This document shows, in pieces, positions 18,138-26,408 of a stretch of DNA of 64,000 nucleotides. The notes beneath the pieces are model-generated. The model made no database searches. It saw nothing but the letters and a program-made list of their open reading frames with translations, and was not told where the DNA came from. Both the position numbers and the translations under genes were made by a program. Location of the stretch: the NCBI GenBank assembly GCA_964526835.1, contig CAZGMK010000007.1, positions 62,001-126,000 on the forward strand. Direction: 5' to 3'. Position 1 is the stretch's first letter, and each line of letters opens with the position of its first letter. Source of the DNA: DAOSXA01 sp964526835 (GTDB lineage Bacteria; Zixibacteria; MSB-5A5; GN15; FEB-12).

Positions 18138-19427
18138 CTAAGCCGACACGGGGATATCGAAGTCCATTACGCCCGCTGTATTCTCGTCTCCTTCCGCAAT
18201 CGCCCGCAGGCGTCGTTCCTGGCGATTCGAAAGCGGCAAGCCACGACGCTCTGTCACTCGCCTGGCAGTCTCAATAGCTTTGTCTATATCGTAGTCCCGC
18301 CAATTGCCGGTGGCGCCCCAGAGAAAAGGCGGAATCTCCTTGTCGCTGACCAAGCCTCCACCGAACACGTTACACCCGACACCGATATTTATGCCGGTGT
18401 TCAAAAGGGTGCCGATGCCGAATTTGCAGTGATCGCCAATGAACGAACCTACCTTGATCGAACCTGTATCTATCATCTCGCCGTCGATACTGACGCGAAT
18501 TGCCGAGTAGTTGTTCTTCAGATCGGAGTTGGTCGTCATGGCGCCGAAGTTTACCCAGGAGCCGACATAAGCATGCCCTATGAAACCGGCATGGTACTTG
18601 TTCACGCAGTCATGGAAGATCGATGCCTCCACTTCGCCGCCAACGCGACAGGTGTGACCAATCGAACTGCCGGTCACCTTGCCGGCGGTAATGATCGAAT
18701 CATAGCCGATGTAACATGGGCCATAGACCGCCGCCTGAGGCTCGATCCGGCAGTTGCGCCCGATGAAGACCGGCCCGGCCGAGGCGTCGATCAGCGAACC
18801 GGGACACAATTCACTAGCTTCGCCGAGGTGGACTCGTTCGGGCTGGATGACTGTCGCCCCGGCGGGAATGCGATCCGGCTGCCGGTTGAGAGTTTCCGGC
18901 TCAAGCATCGCGAAATCAGCCGCGATCTCAGGTTCAATGTCCGTCACCAAATCCCACAGACCCTCGTACAAAGTGGCGCTCGTCTGCTCAACCGTGAATT
19001 GACCCGCTTCCTCGCGGAAGAGGTCCCGGTAGAGATCCTGCGTCCCCAGGGAGGCCATGTTCTTAAGCAGGTATTCTTTGAAGAGAGCCGCAACGCTCCG
19101 GCCATCATTCTGGAACAAGGTGCACATTCGGGCATCCTCTATCTTCTCTTTCAGATCACCAAGATCGCGAATACGCCCGTTCAGGAATAGAACGTCTCCG
19201 GCCTCTCGTTTCAGGATATTGACCGGGAAGTTGGTCACCTGTTCCGCGGCCAGCGGGGCCACTTCCTCCCGGCAGACCAGAGCCGATGGAGCCACGCCGA
19301 AATGCCGCTCTGCACGTAGAAACAACGGCCTGATGCCCGAGCGGAGAAGAAAGACCGGTCTGACTGAACTCAGCGGTCTGAAGCGACGATGCGCGTTGTC
19401 CTCATATATGTTGATCATCAATGACAT
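18138..19427 (-). CDS. GlmU-like sugar nucleotidyltransferase/acyltransferase
   Basis: The 429-residue protein resembles the alternative bacterial GlmU type described in Bacteroidetes and Chlorobi. The N-terminal part (about residues 1-190) has a reduced nucleotidyltransferase-like region starting with INIYEDNAHRRFRPLS. The C-terminal left-handed beta-helix (about 200-390) includes VFIGRNCRIEPQAAVYG, VNFGAMTTNSDLKNNYSAI, DTGSIKVGSFIGDHCKFGIG and NIGVGCNVFGGG. This type is thought to make UDP-GlcNAc for peptidoglycan. A second possible start lies at 19418. It is 72 bp upstream of galT and probably heads the sugar operon. Confidence 0.85.
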   Translation of the reverse strand: MSLMINIYEDNAHRRFRPLSSVRPVFLLRSGIRPLFLRAERHFGVAPSALVCREEVAPLAAEQVTNFPVNILKREAGDVLFLNGRIRDLGDLKEKIEDARMCTLFQNDGRSVAALFKEYLLKNMASLGTQDLYRDLFREEAGQFTVEQTSATLYEGLWDLVTDIEPEIAADFAMLEPETLNRQPDRIPAGATVIQPERVHLGEASELCPGSLIDASAGPVFIGRNCRIEPQAAVYGPCYIGYDSIITAGKVTGSSIGHTCRVGGEVEASIFHDCVNKYHAGFIGHAYVGSWVNFGAMTTNSDLKNNYSAIRVSIDGEMIDTGSIKVGSFIGDHCKFGIGTLLNTGINIGVGCNVFGGGLVSDKEIPPFLWGATGNWRDYDIDKAIETARRVTERRGLPLSNRQERRLRAIAEGDENTAGVMDFDIPVSA

Positions 19428-19754
19428 CGTTGAAGCAGTCCTTATGCTCGTGGGTTCTACTGTCGTTTGTCGGTCGCCTGCACCGGTCCTTGAAGTACTA
19501 AACTGCGCTGTTCGGGCCTGCGGGGCAAGGATTTAATACAAGACCTTGAGGGTCAATATACGGTCACCGGGATACCGTGGCATCGTGCCGCGTATAGGAC
19601 AATCGCGCCAAAAAGGCGCGCACTTTAGCGGTGAATGCTCGATTTGCGCACATTTTCGCCTGATTTGTGCGATTTGTCCTTTTCTTCGGATCAATCTCGC
19701 ATAAATTGCCATTCTATTGGGCGTGAAACGACAAAAAGAAAGGACGTATCTCAT
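19428..19754. other. 327-bp divergent intergenic region with GC palindrome
   Basis: The region separates the divergent GlmU-like and selenoprotein genes. It holds a 6-bp palindrome with an A5 loop (CGCGCC at 19604-19609, GGCGCG at 19615-19620) and several related GCGCA/TTT-rich stretches at 19616-19675. A regulator site is possible. No promoter boxes could be assigned with confidence. Confidence 0.4.
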
Positions 19755-20096
19755 ATGCTTGTAGTCTCTCCAACCGCCTCGACGGAACTCAAGAAGGTCC
19801 TGGCGGCTCCCGAGTACAAGGACAAGAAGCTGATCTTGTATTTCCAGGGCGTTGGCTGAAGCGGGCCCAGTATGGGCATGGCTCTGGACGAGTCAACGGA
19901 CAACCTGGAAAAGGTTGAATCAAATGGTGTCGAAGCCTGGATCGATCCTAAGGTTCTCGAATACCTCAAGCAGTACGGCAACATCAATGTGGACTACGTG
20001 ACCCGGCCCGACGGTTCCGGCTACATGATTACGGTCGGAAACCCGGGCGACTGCTCGGCGGGCGGCTGCGAGGGTTGCGGACCCGGTCACCATTGA
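19755..20096 (+). CDS. HesB/IscA-like selenoprotein (TGA at 19857 read as selenocysteine)
   Basis: The frame from ATG 19755 has an in-frame TGA at 19857-19859 (residue 35) and continues open in the same frame to TGA 20094-20096, giving 113 residues. The product reads LILYFQGVG-Sec-SGPSMGMALDES, then GVEAWIDPKVLEYLKQYG and a C-terminal DCSAGGCEGCGPGHH. This is the pattern of the HesB-like selenoprotein family known from deltaproteobacteria and other anaerobes, where Sec replaces the first conserved Cys of A-type iron-sulfur carriers. Conservation on both sides of the TGA argues against a pseudogene. An AAAGGA site precedes the start. The role is probably Fe-S or redox chemistry; not established. 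Sec-decoding genes are not in this window. Confidence 0.88.
19857..19880 (+). promoter_or_regulatory. candidate bacterial SECIS stem-loop
   Basis: Right after the recoded TGA lies a short hairpin, GCCC (19865-19868), loop AGTAT and GGGC (19874-19877). The loop has G as its second base, as in bacterial SECIS apical loops. The distance from the TGA to the loop (about ten bases) is on the short side, so the true structure may differ. Confidence 0.4.
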
Positions 20097-20123
20097 TTCG
20101 ATTCGGCCTGCCGATTTCTACAG

Positions 20124-20153
20124 CCGAGCGACAGCAACGTTGCTCGGTTCTTC
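20124..20153 (+). terminator. probable terminator after selenoprotein gene
   Basis: CCGAGC (20124-20129) pairs with GCTCGG (20142-20147), followed by TTCTTCT. The loop is 12 bases. It lies 28 bases after the stop codon. Confidence 0.55.
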
Positions 20154-20414
20154 TATGTGCGGAAGCGGGTTAAGCACTCCGGGATACCAGGCATTAGTAT
20201 CTCCGATCTGCGCACGCAGCCCGATGCCCCGGCATCGTGCACCTGCTCGCACGTCGGCAGCGATAAGGGCTGTCGGGGGACGTCGGCCGGACCTTCGTCA
20301 CCGCGAGAAAGGCCATCCAGCCGTGCAGCGGACGGCCTTACGTCGCCCTTCCAGAAGCGCAGAGGCTGGTCAACTAAAGTGTAAGGGTTTCTTCAACCGC
20401 CGCGAGAAATCGGG

Positions 20415-21911
20415 CTACTCCCTCTCTACCGGTTCGGGTCGTTTTAGCAGCAGGAGCGTAACCATAGTCAGGGCCAGGACAACAAGCGGTATGACGAAGT
20501 ACATTACCTCCAACGAGATAGCATTCTCCTGCACGAACACCGGCAAGTACCGCAGCAGACCGTTTACCAGCACCAGCGCCAACGCCGTGATGATCCATCT
20601 CTCATGGTGCACGCCCCGGAGCAAGGCCCAGCCGAGCGCAGCGCCGGCGGCCGTGTGGTAGAGAATCATGAATCCGCGCTCCAGCAACTGGAACGAGTAG
20701 AGAGCAGCATCGGGAGCGGCGACGGTCATCCAGATGGCCTCGATAAATCCGAAGCCTGCCCCGGCGAAGGCAGCAATGGGGACGCGGGACCCCCGGGATG
20801 GAGTCAGGCGCCGGAAGAGCAGGATCACTACAAGCGCGCGTAGAGCCTCCTGGATCAACCCGCCGGCGAAGGCCGGAAACAGACTCCACACCCAGGGTGA
20901 TCCGCCGGCACTTACTCGGGGCAGGAGCAAGCTCTCGAACAAGGTCATCTGCAGTGGTGTCTGGGTCCAGGGTATCACGATGAAGCTAACGGCTCCGGCA
21001 AGCAATCCCAGCCAGACTTTGCCGCTACGGTAATTTCGCCACGCAAACAGAGCAACTGAAAGAAGAACTGCGACAGCGTACATCAGCCAGGCCGGAATCA
21101 TGCGAAGGAATCGAGCGGCCGACATGCGAGGACCGCTCGGCGTCTCCGCCCGGGGATTTTGCACTGCATCAAGCCGCGCCTGCAAACCGAGACCGGGAAA
21201 GACCGCCGCTACGAGGCGACGTTCGGTCGAGAAGTAGAGTGTCTGCGGCTGAGGGCGCTTCAGGCGAACAACAAAGACCGAATCGGTGCCTCCGTCCCGC
21301 CCGCGCAGACTTCGAAACTCATCGACCGTGCCCTGAACTTCCACCAACATACCTATCTGGGGCGCGAAGGCTCGCAGACTGAGGGGCTCCCCTACTTTCA
21401 GATCAGAGAAGGCCAGAGTGAGTTCGTAAAGATCGAGAAACTGGTGCTCCCAGGACATTGCAGGCGATTCAAGATCGATGTAATACGAGACATCCTGGCG
21501 AACATCGTTACGCGTCACGTAGCCGGAAAGACTGTCGCCGTCTCGAATCAGCGACATCTCCTCCTGCATGCCCCCCATGCTCATGCGACGCTCGTCACCG
21601 AGGTAGGAGCCATCCGGGTCGACGTAGTGGCGGCCCTGCATCTCCACAATTCGGGCGCCACCAGGCTTACCGATTTCGAGGACCATCCTCTGCTCAACCA
21701 CCCATGCTGACTGACCACTCAACCTCTCCGACCCCAGCACCTGGGAGCGATAGAACCCAACCGCGCTGTCCTCCCTAGCGAAAGTCCACTGGCGAATCTC
21801 ACCGGACTGGCGATACTCCTCGAAGCTCGACACCGCCGGCATCTCGCGTTCGGCGAGGACTGAACCGGCCAGTATCAGGATGATCAGCAGAGTGGCATAC
21901 GTGTATCGCAT
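20415..21911 (-). CDS. membrane protein with PrsW/YhfC-like intramembrane protease motifs
   Basis: The ATG at 21911 (MRYTYATLLIILILAGSVLA) gives a signal-like start; a TTG at 21923 is also in frame. Residues 25-260 form an extracytoplasmic beta-rich domain. Residues 265-490 hold about seven membrane segments with FAGGLIQEALRALVVILLF, GFGFIEAIWM and LERGFMILYHTAAGAALGW. The Glu-rich helix, the second Glu and the later His resemble the metal-binding layout of PrsW/YhfC intramembrane metalloproteases, though the first motif is QEALR rather than EExxK/R. The assignment is by motif resemblance only. Confidence 0.65.
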   Translation of the reverse strand: MRYTYATLLIILILAGSVLAEREMPAVSSFEEYRQSGEIRQWTFAREDSAVGFYRSQVLGSERLSGQSAWVVEQRMVLEIGKPGGARIVEMQGRHYVDPDGSYLGDERRMSMGGMQEEMSLIRDGDSLSGYVTRNDVRQDVSYYIDLESPAMSWEHQFLDLYELTLAFSDLKVGEPLSLRAFAPQIGMLVEVQGTVDEFRSLRGRDGGTDSVFVVRLKRPQPQTLYFSTERRLVAAVFPGLGLQARLDAVQNPRAETPSGPRMSAARFLRMIPAWLMYAVAVLLSVALFAWRNYRSGKVWLGLLAGAVSFIVIPWTQTPLQMTLFESLLLPRVSAGGSPWVWSLFPAFAGGLIQEALRALVVILLFRRLTPSRGSRVPIAAFAGAGFGFIEAIWMTVAAPDAALYSFQLLERGFMILYHTAAGAALGWALLRGVHHERWIITALALVLVNGLLRYLPVFVQENAISLEVMYFVIPLVVLALTMVTLLLLKRPEPVERE

Positions 21912-22054
21912 ATGACCGTTCAAGAAGCACGGTGATAGACGTCAGGTCAATAGCGAATTGTCGAATCGGCGTCACTCGCCGGACGGCGAACAGGCAGGAA
22001 ACATCTTCGCCGACACGAACGACAACTCCTCGAATTTGGGGCTGTCATCCGTCT

Positions 22055-22822
22055 TCAATGCGTGGGACGGCGGGCCAGGAGGACGAGATCCGGCGAGCCC
22101 TTACTGAAACGCTTCGTCATCATCAGGTTGCCGAACCGCCTCGGCTGCGAAAACCCCGCCCTTTCGATCTCCCGGAGCATGACGTCAATTTCGAAACTGT
22201 CCATGTCCGTTCGAAACGCCTCCAGTCCGGCCGGCGCTTTGCTGAGGTCGGCCCGGGTGACATACATGGTCACTTTGCGACCACGCCTCTCGTTAAAGCG
22301 TTCGTATACGAGGTCGCCGTGCCGGCTGACCTTGATCGGGCGCAGGACACCCTCCTCAACCGCCAGGTAGTTGAGCATCTGTATGACCAGATGTCCGCCG
22401 GGCTTCAGCAGCCGGTGGAAACCGTGAAGCGCCTTTCGCAAGCCCGCTATGGTTTTCACTCCGGTGACGGCGTTCCCCAGACAGGCGATGAGATCGAAGC
22501 GTCCATCGTACCCCCGCGGCAACTCCTCGAACTTGCCGGTGGTGAAAGTGAGCGGCGGGCCGCTTGACTGAGGACCATTGCGGGCTTGTTCGATCATGTC
22601 CTCGGAACTGTCTATGCCTACCGCTTCAATCCCGCGTTCGGCGAACAGACGCGCTGTCAGCCCGGTGGCGCAGCCGGCGTCGAGTACCCGCCGGGGATTG
22701 GTCCGTTTGATGATAGCCTCCACTTCCAGGGCATGGCTTCTGACCCGGGCTTCGGCGTTGGTAAGCAGATCGTACTCGTGAGCGTAGACTTCGAAAAAGG
22801 ACTTGTTTCTGCCGTGCGACAC
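22055..22822 (-). CDS. class I SAM-dependent methyltransferase
   Basis: A GTG at 22822 is chosen because GGAGG lies five bases upstream; longer reading to 22996 would run into the divergent transporter gene. The 255-residue protein has the Rossmann motif I VLDAGCATGLTARLF, the acidic end of strand 2 in VGIDSSEDMI, FDLIACLGNAV for motif II and LKPGGHLVIQ for motif III. It resembles small-molecule methyltransferases of the Methyltransf_25 group. The substrate is not predictable. It is divergent from the TauE-type gene. Confidence 0.88.
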   Translation of the reverse strand: MSHGRNKSFFEVYAHEYDLLTNAEARVRSHALEVEAIIKRTNPRRVLDAGCATGLTARLFAERGIEAVGIDSSEDMIEQARNGPQSSGPPLTFTTGKFEELPRGYDGRFDLIACLGNAVTGVKTIAGLRKALHGFHRLLKPGGHLVIQMLNYLAVEEGVLRPIKVSRHGDLVYERFNERRGRKVTMYVTRADLSKAPAGLEAFRTDMDSFEIDVMLREIERAGFSQPRRFGNLMMTKRFSKGSPDLVLLARRPTH

Positions 22823-22947
22823 GATGGCCTCCGGTCGTTGAATCCAGTGGCTGACCGCCCGATTTGTAATTGCCCCGGAGACGGCCATCCGTAAATTGGC
22901 TACCATGACCTGAAACGGTCGGAGTACCTCAATAGTTCGGTGGTTCG

Positions 22948-23844
22948 ATGATAGAGTTCCCGATAAGTGGTGTCGAGACATATTGGTGGTTGCCATTGAC
23001 TCTCGCTTTCGTGATTTCCTGCCTGTCCTCTATAGGCGGACTATCCGGGGCATTTCTTCTCTTGCCATTTCAGATCAGCTTCCTGGGTTACGTCGGACCG
23101 GGGGTGAGTCCGACCAACCTGCTCTACAATGTGGTCTCCATACCTTCAGGCGTAGTGCGTTACTGGCGTGAAGGACGTATGGTATGGCCGCTGGCCTGGG
23201 CGACACTGATCGGAACGCTGCCGGGCATATTTATCGGCGCTTTCATCCGCATCCGACTGCTGCCTGACCCGGCTTCGTTCAAGCCGTTTGCGGGGATCGT
23301 GCTCCTGTATATTGCGATTCGCCTGGTTATGGACATTGTAAGAGGTCGCTCCTCTTCCCAAAGTGGAAGGCCGACCGGCGGCGGCTTCCGGGTGCGGCCT
23401 GTTAAATTCGGCATCGGCACTATTGCTTACGAATTCGAGGGAGAAGTTTACCGAGCCCCCACGGCCGGAATACTGATCCTGAGTTTCCTGGTGGGTGTCG
23501 TTGGGGGGACCTACGGCATCGGGGGCGGAGCGATCATCGCACCGTTCTTCGTGGCTGTCTTCGGACTCCCGGTATACACGGTGGCCGCCGCGGCTCTGTT
23601 CGGGACCTTTGTCACTTCGATCGCCGGAGTCGCCTTCTACTGGCTTCTGGCGAGTCTGGGTATGGGCGAGGGTCACAGTATATCACCCGACTGGATGCTG
23701 GGCGGGCTGTTCGGGATCGGGGGAGCCGCCGGGATGTACGCGGGCGCCCGCCTGCAGCGCTTCCTTCCCTCGCGTCTGATCAAGGTGGTCCTGACCATTC
23801 TACTGCTGACAGTGGCGGTCAGGTACCTGGCTGAGCTCTGGTGA
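22948..23844 (+). CDS. TauE/SafE-family sulfite/anion exporter
   Basis: The 298-residue protein has about eight transmembrane segments in two repeated halves. Each half contains a Gly-rich helix: LSSIGGLSGAFLLLPF and VGVVGGTYGIGGGAIIAPF, with SPTNLLYNV in the first half and AAAALFGTFVTS in the second. These are the signature features of TauE/SafE permeases, which move sulfite, sulfoacetate or related organosulfur anions. The substrate here is unknown, though sulfur metabolism genes occur in the window at about 7.2 kb. The ATG has only a weak Shine-Dalgarno sequence. Confidence 0.9.
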   Translation: MIEFPISGVETYWWLPLTLAFVISCLSSIGGLSGAFLLLPFQISFLGYVGPGVSPTNLLYNVVSIPSGVVRYWREGRMVWPLAWATLIGTLPGIFIGAFIRIRLLPDPASFKPFAGIVLLYIAIRLVMDIVRGRSSSQSGRPTGGGFRVRPVKFGIGTIAYEFEGEVYRAPTAGILILSFLVGVVGGTYGIGGGAIIAPFFVAVFGLPVYTVAAAALFGTFVTSIAGVAFYWLLASLGMGEGHSISPDWMLGGLFGIGGAAGMYAGARLQRFLPSRLIKVVLTILLLTVAVRYLAELW

Positions 23845-24033
23845 CGGCACGGCCGCCACTAGAGCTGCAGACGAAGTTCGGGGGCCGGGCGACATTTAGT
23901 GTTGCTAAACTCACTGTATTGACATAGTGTAAGTAAACCGCAGTCGACTCGCGGTGGGCATATGACCAGTCAAGAAGATAACGACTGGACCAGCCCATGG
24001 CCTCGGTCGTCTGCACAAGAAAGGTATCTCGCC

Positions 24034-24120
24034 ATGGCCAAGGGAAAGTCTAAGCCGAAGAGCGAGAAGGGCGCCAAGAAGACCGCGACCAAGAAGACCA
24101 CGAAAAAGGCCGACAAGTAG
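24034..24120 (+). CDS. lysine-rich 28-residue peptide
   Basis: The short frame starts MAKGKSKPKSEKGAKKTATK and ends KKADK; about 12 of 28 residues are Lys. An AAAGG lies about ten bases before the ATG, and a strong terminator follows 74 bases after the stop. The composition recalls histone H1-like tails and other small DNA- or RNA-binding peptides. The good ribosome site, biased composition and terminator together support a real gene, but a peptide product has not been shown. Confidence 0.55.
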   Translation: MAKGKSKPKSEKGAKKTATKKTTKKADK

Positions 24121-24193
24121 CCTTTGTTCGTGGGCGGTCATTTCGAGAGTTCGCTCACCGGCGAACCGCGCCCTTAAGCGACGTCACGAGACA

Positions 24194-24226
24194 GCGAGGA
24201 GTGAGATAGCTCACTCCTCGCTTTTC
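24194..24226 (+). terminator. strong intrinsic terminator
   Basis: A perfect 12-bp stem (GCGAGGAGTGAG at 24194-24205, CTCACTCCTCGC at 24210-24221) with a 4-base loop is followed by TTTTC. It ends plus-strand transcription after the lysine-rich ORF. Confidence 0.9.
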
Positions 24227-24257
24227 TGCTTGCTCCTGATGTTGTGCTGCTGCCTGA

Positions 24258-24291
24258 CGAGAAGAGAAGGGCCCGCCATCCGGCGGGCCCT
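24258..24291 (-). terminator. terminator of papain-like protease gene
   Basis: AGGGCCCGCC (24268-24277) and GGCGGGCCCT (24282-24291) form a perfect 10-bp stem. On the minus strand it is followed by TCTCTTCTCG, a partly T-rich tail. It lies 28 bases beyond the stop codon. Confidence 0.8.
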
Positions 24292-24319
24292 CGATAGTAA
24301 TCGCAAAGTTGTCACCCGG

Positions 24320-26128
24320 TCAGAAGCATACCGGCGGTGGCGGTCCACTGCCAAACATATAGTCAACCAGGTAAACGAGATCGTCGATGGTCACTTGTTC
24401 GAAGATGTCGCCATCAACATTGGCCTCCTTCATACACGGAGGCTCCGGCCCATCGTTGAACATGTAGCTCACGAGGTACAGCAGGTCGGCGATGTCAATC
24501 GTCTGCTGTTCATCACCGTCGACGTTGCCCCTGATACCGATGCAACAGCCCTCGTAGCTTATAAGCCCATCGCGAACAACCGGAGTGTAGTCGAGCTTGT
24601 CGCTGACAAAGCGCGGCTGGTGCGAGCCGTCGTAGCCGCTGAGATCCACCACGGACTCCTGGCCGACCGCGGCCGGGTCACTCAGGGCCAGGTTCAGTTT
24701 GAGGACCGGGCCGGATCCCGCCGGGAGTCCGGTCCCTCCGTTGCTGTTACCGAGTCGGAATGTCATCTGATTGTACATGGGATTGAAGTGGGTCTGCATC
24801 TGATAGCTCAAATGCTCAGAGCGCAGTCCTTCGGTGGACCAGGTAACTGCATTCGGATTGATGCTCAGATCTCCGTTGAACTCTATCGGGATGTACAGGT
24901 CCTTCAGGGGCACATAGTTCGTCGTGTATATGTAAACCACCAGCGAAGAGTCCGGATCATAGGCGATGCTGTCGGCGAACAGCGTGTCGGCCAGGACGGA
25001 AATGCAGCCATACCGAGTGCGCTCAACGGTATTGAAGCTCTCAAGAATGACGCTGAGAGTAACATCATAATAGCCGGGATCGTTATATGTGTACAACGGG
25101 TTCTGCTCTGTCGAGGTCCCGCCGTCCCCGAAGTCCCAGCTGTAATCGAGTATCTCCACACCGGAGTTAACCGTGAACTGTACATCCACCGGCGCCCAGC
25201 CGCCGTCGATATCGGTTTCGAAGGAAGCTCCGCCGCGGTAGTCGACATAGCAGGCGCCGTAGCCGATCTGGCTGCATCCATAGGGCATGCGCATGTAGCC
25301 GCCCTCGCCCCATCCGGAACCCCACGAGTTGCGCATTATCCACACACCGGTGCCGTCATTATCGTCCCATCCGACCAGCACGACTCCGTGGTTAACCTGG
25401 CCGTAGGCACAGCCGTTGAAGATGCCGCCGTTGTATGCCTGCATCGCGGAATTGGCGTAGACCGCGACCGAAACCGGCCCGTAGTCCATGATCGCCTGCT
25501 TAATTGTACTGGTCGGGGGGACACCAGAACTCGCTCCTATGTAGGCCCAGTCCTGAATCCAGTATTCACGAGGCTCATAGGGGCAGTTGCACGGCGCATC
25601 GTAGGCCATGTACGGGAACTGAGACTCCATTACCGCACCCGAGTCGCCGCAGCCATCGGTACGCCACTCATGGTAGTCATGCGCCCACCAGCCGCCATCG
25701 CATCCCCAGCCCGATGAGTTGCAGCTCACCAGATACTGCTCAGACAGATTGACCTCAATCCCGTCCTGGATGAAGATATTACACTCGAGCGGCCCGACCG
25801 TGGCGAAAGCCCAACACGAGCCGCAGCCACCCTGATTCTTCACCGAGGGCAGCCCCCCGGCCTCGACGCGCCAGTCAAAGGCGGCCGGCAAATCCTTGCT
25901 CGGCGTAATCTCGACAAAGCGCGCGTCCTTTTGCCAGTCAGGCGGCTCTTTCAGCCCACAGAGTTGGTCGAGTGAGTATTCCGTGGCAGGGTTCTGGCCG
26001 ACATCGAAAGTCCACCCTTCCTGCTCGCCCTGACTCCTGAGGGCCTCAATTTCTTCAATCGATAGTTGAGCATGAGCGGACGTAGCAATGACCACTCCCG
26101 CCAGCACAAAAGCCAGACGACGTATCAC
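24320..26128 (-). CDS. secreted papain-family (C1A) peptidase with PKD, cohesin-like and dockerin-like modules
   Basis: Translation starts at GTG 26128, seven bases after AGGAGG. The 602-residue product has a signal peptide (RRLAFVLAGVVIATSAHA) and a short propeptide-like segment. A C1A catalytic domain covers about residues 80-297, with Gln99 (VKNQGGCGSCWAF), Cys105, His247 (VNHGVVLVGW) and Asn267 (MRNSWGSGWGEGG). A PKD domain (about 305-375, WDFGDGG), a cohesin-like beta-sandwich (about 380-530) and two dockerin-like repeats (about 540-602) follow. The last three modules closely match those of the subtilisin at 58.5 kb. The promoter is TTGACA-N16-TATCTT. Confidence 0.93.
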   Translation of the reverse strand: MIRRLAFVLAGVVIATSAHAQLSIEEIEALRSQGEQEGWTFDVGQNPATEYSLDQLCGLKEPPDWQKDARFVEITPSKDLPAAFDWRVEAGGLPSVKNQGGCGSCWAFATVGPLECNIFIQDGIEVNLSEQYLVSCNSSGWGCDGGWWAHDYHEWRTDGCGDSGAVMESQFPYMAYDAPCNCPYEPREYWIQDWAYIGASSGVPPTSTIKQAIMDYGPVSVAVYANSAMQAYNGGIFNGCAYGQVNHGVVLVGWDDNDGTGVWIMRNSWGSGWGEGGYMRMPYGCSQIGYGACYVDYRGGASFETDIDGGWAPVDVQFTVNSGVEILDYSWDFGDGGTSTEQNPLYTYNDPGYYDVTLSVILESFNTVERTRYGCISVLADTLFADSIAYDPDSSLVVYIYTTNYVPLKDLYIPIEFNGDLSINPNAVTWSTEGLRSEHLSYQMQTHFNPMYNQMTFRLGNSNGGTGLPAGSGPVLKLNLALSDPAAVGQESVVDLSGYDGSHQPRFVSDKLDYTPVVRDGLISYEGCCIGIRGNVDGDEQQTIDIADLLYLVSYMFNDGPEPPCMKEANVDGDIFEQVTIDDLVYLVDYMFGSGPPPPVCF

Positions 26129-26212
26129 AGATGACCTCCTGGGTTCCGGATCTCTTTGGTCTCATCAACACCGGGCCGCCTACGGCTTCCCGGACCGATT
26201 CTAACTCGTTAT

Positions 26213-26240
26213 AAGATAAGAGATTGTCTGGTTATGTCAA
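26213..26240 (-). promoter_or_regulatory. promoter TTGACA-N16-TATCTT for papain-like protease
   Basis: On the minus strand TTGACA (26235-26240) and TATCTT (26213-26218) are 16 bases apart, about 85 bases before the GTG start. Boxes and spacing are identical to those at 4604-4631. Confidence 0.65.
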
Positions 26241-26408
26241 CACCAAACCCGAATGTGATCACGCCGAGAGTGGACAAGTTGGGTACAAATAACCGCTTAG
26301 GCCTGGCGCACTGGCTGCGAGGATTGCCGCCGGCACGCCCTTGCGGGGGATTGCAGGCGCAATTTTCAACTTGGGAACATAGACCCACAGACCATATATT
26401 GGAGTGTG

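Noticed and set aside
19857..19859. TGA as an ordinary nonsense mutation creating a pseudogene
   Set aside because: Both halves are conserved-looking, in one frame, and the TGA occupies the known Sec position of the HesB-like family.
20157..20384. 75-codon plus-strand frame after the selenoprotein terminator
   Set aside because: Its composition is that of random GC-rich sequence, with no ribosome site and no recognisable domain.
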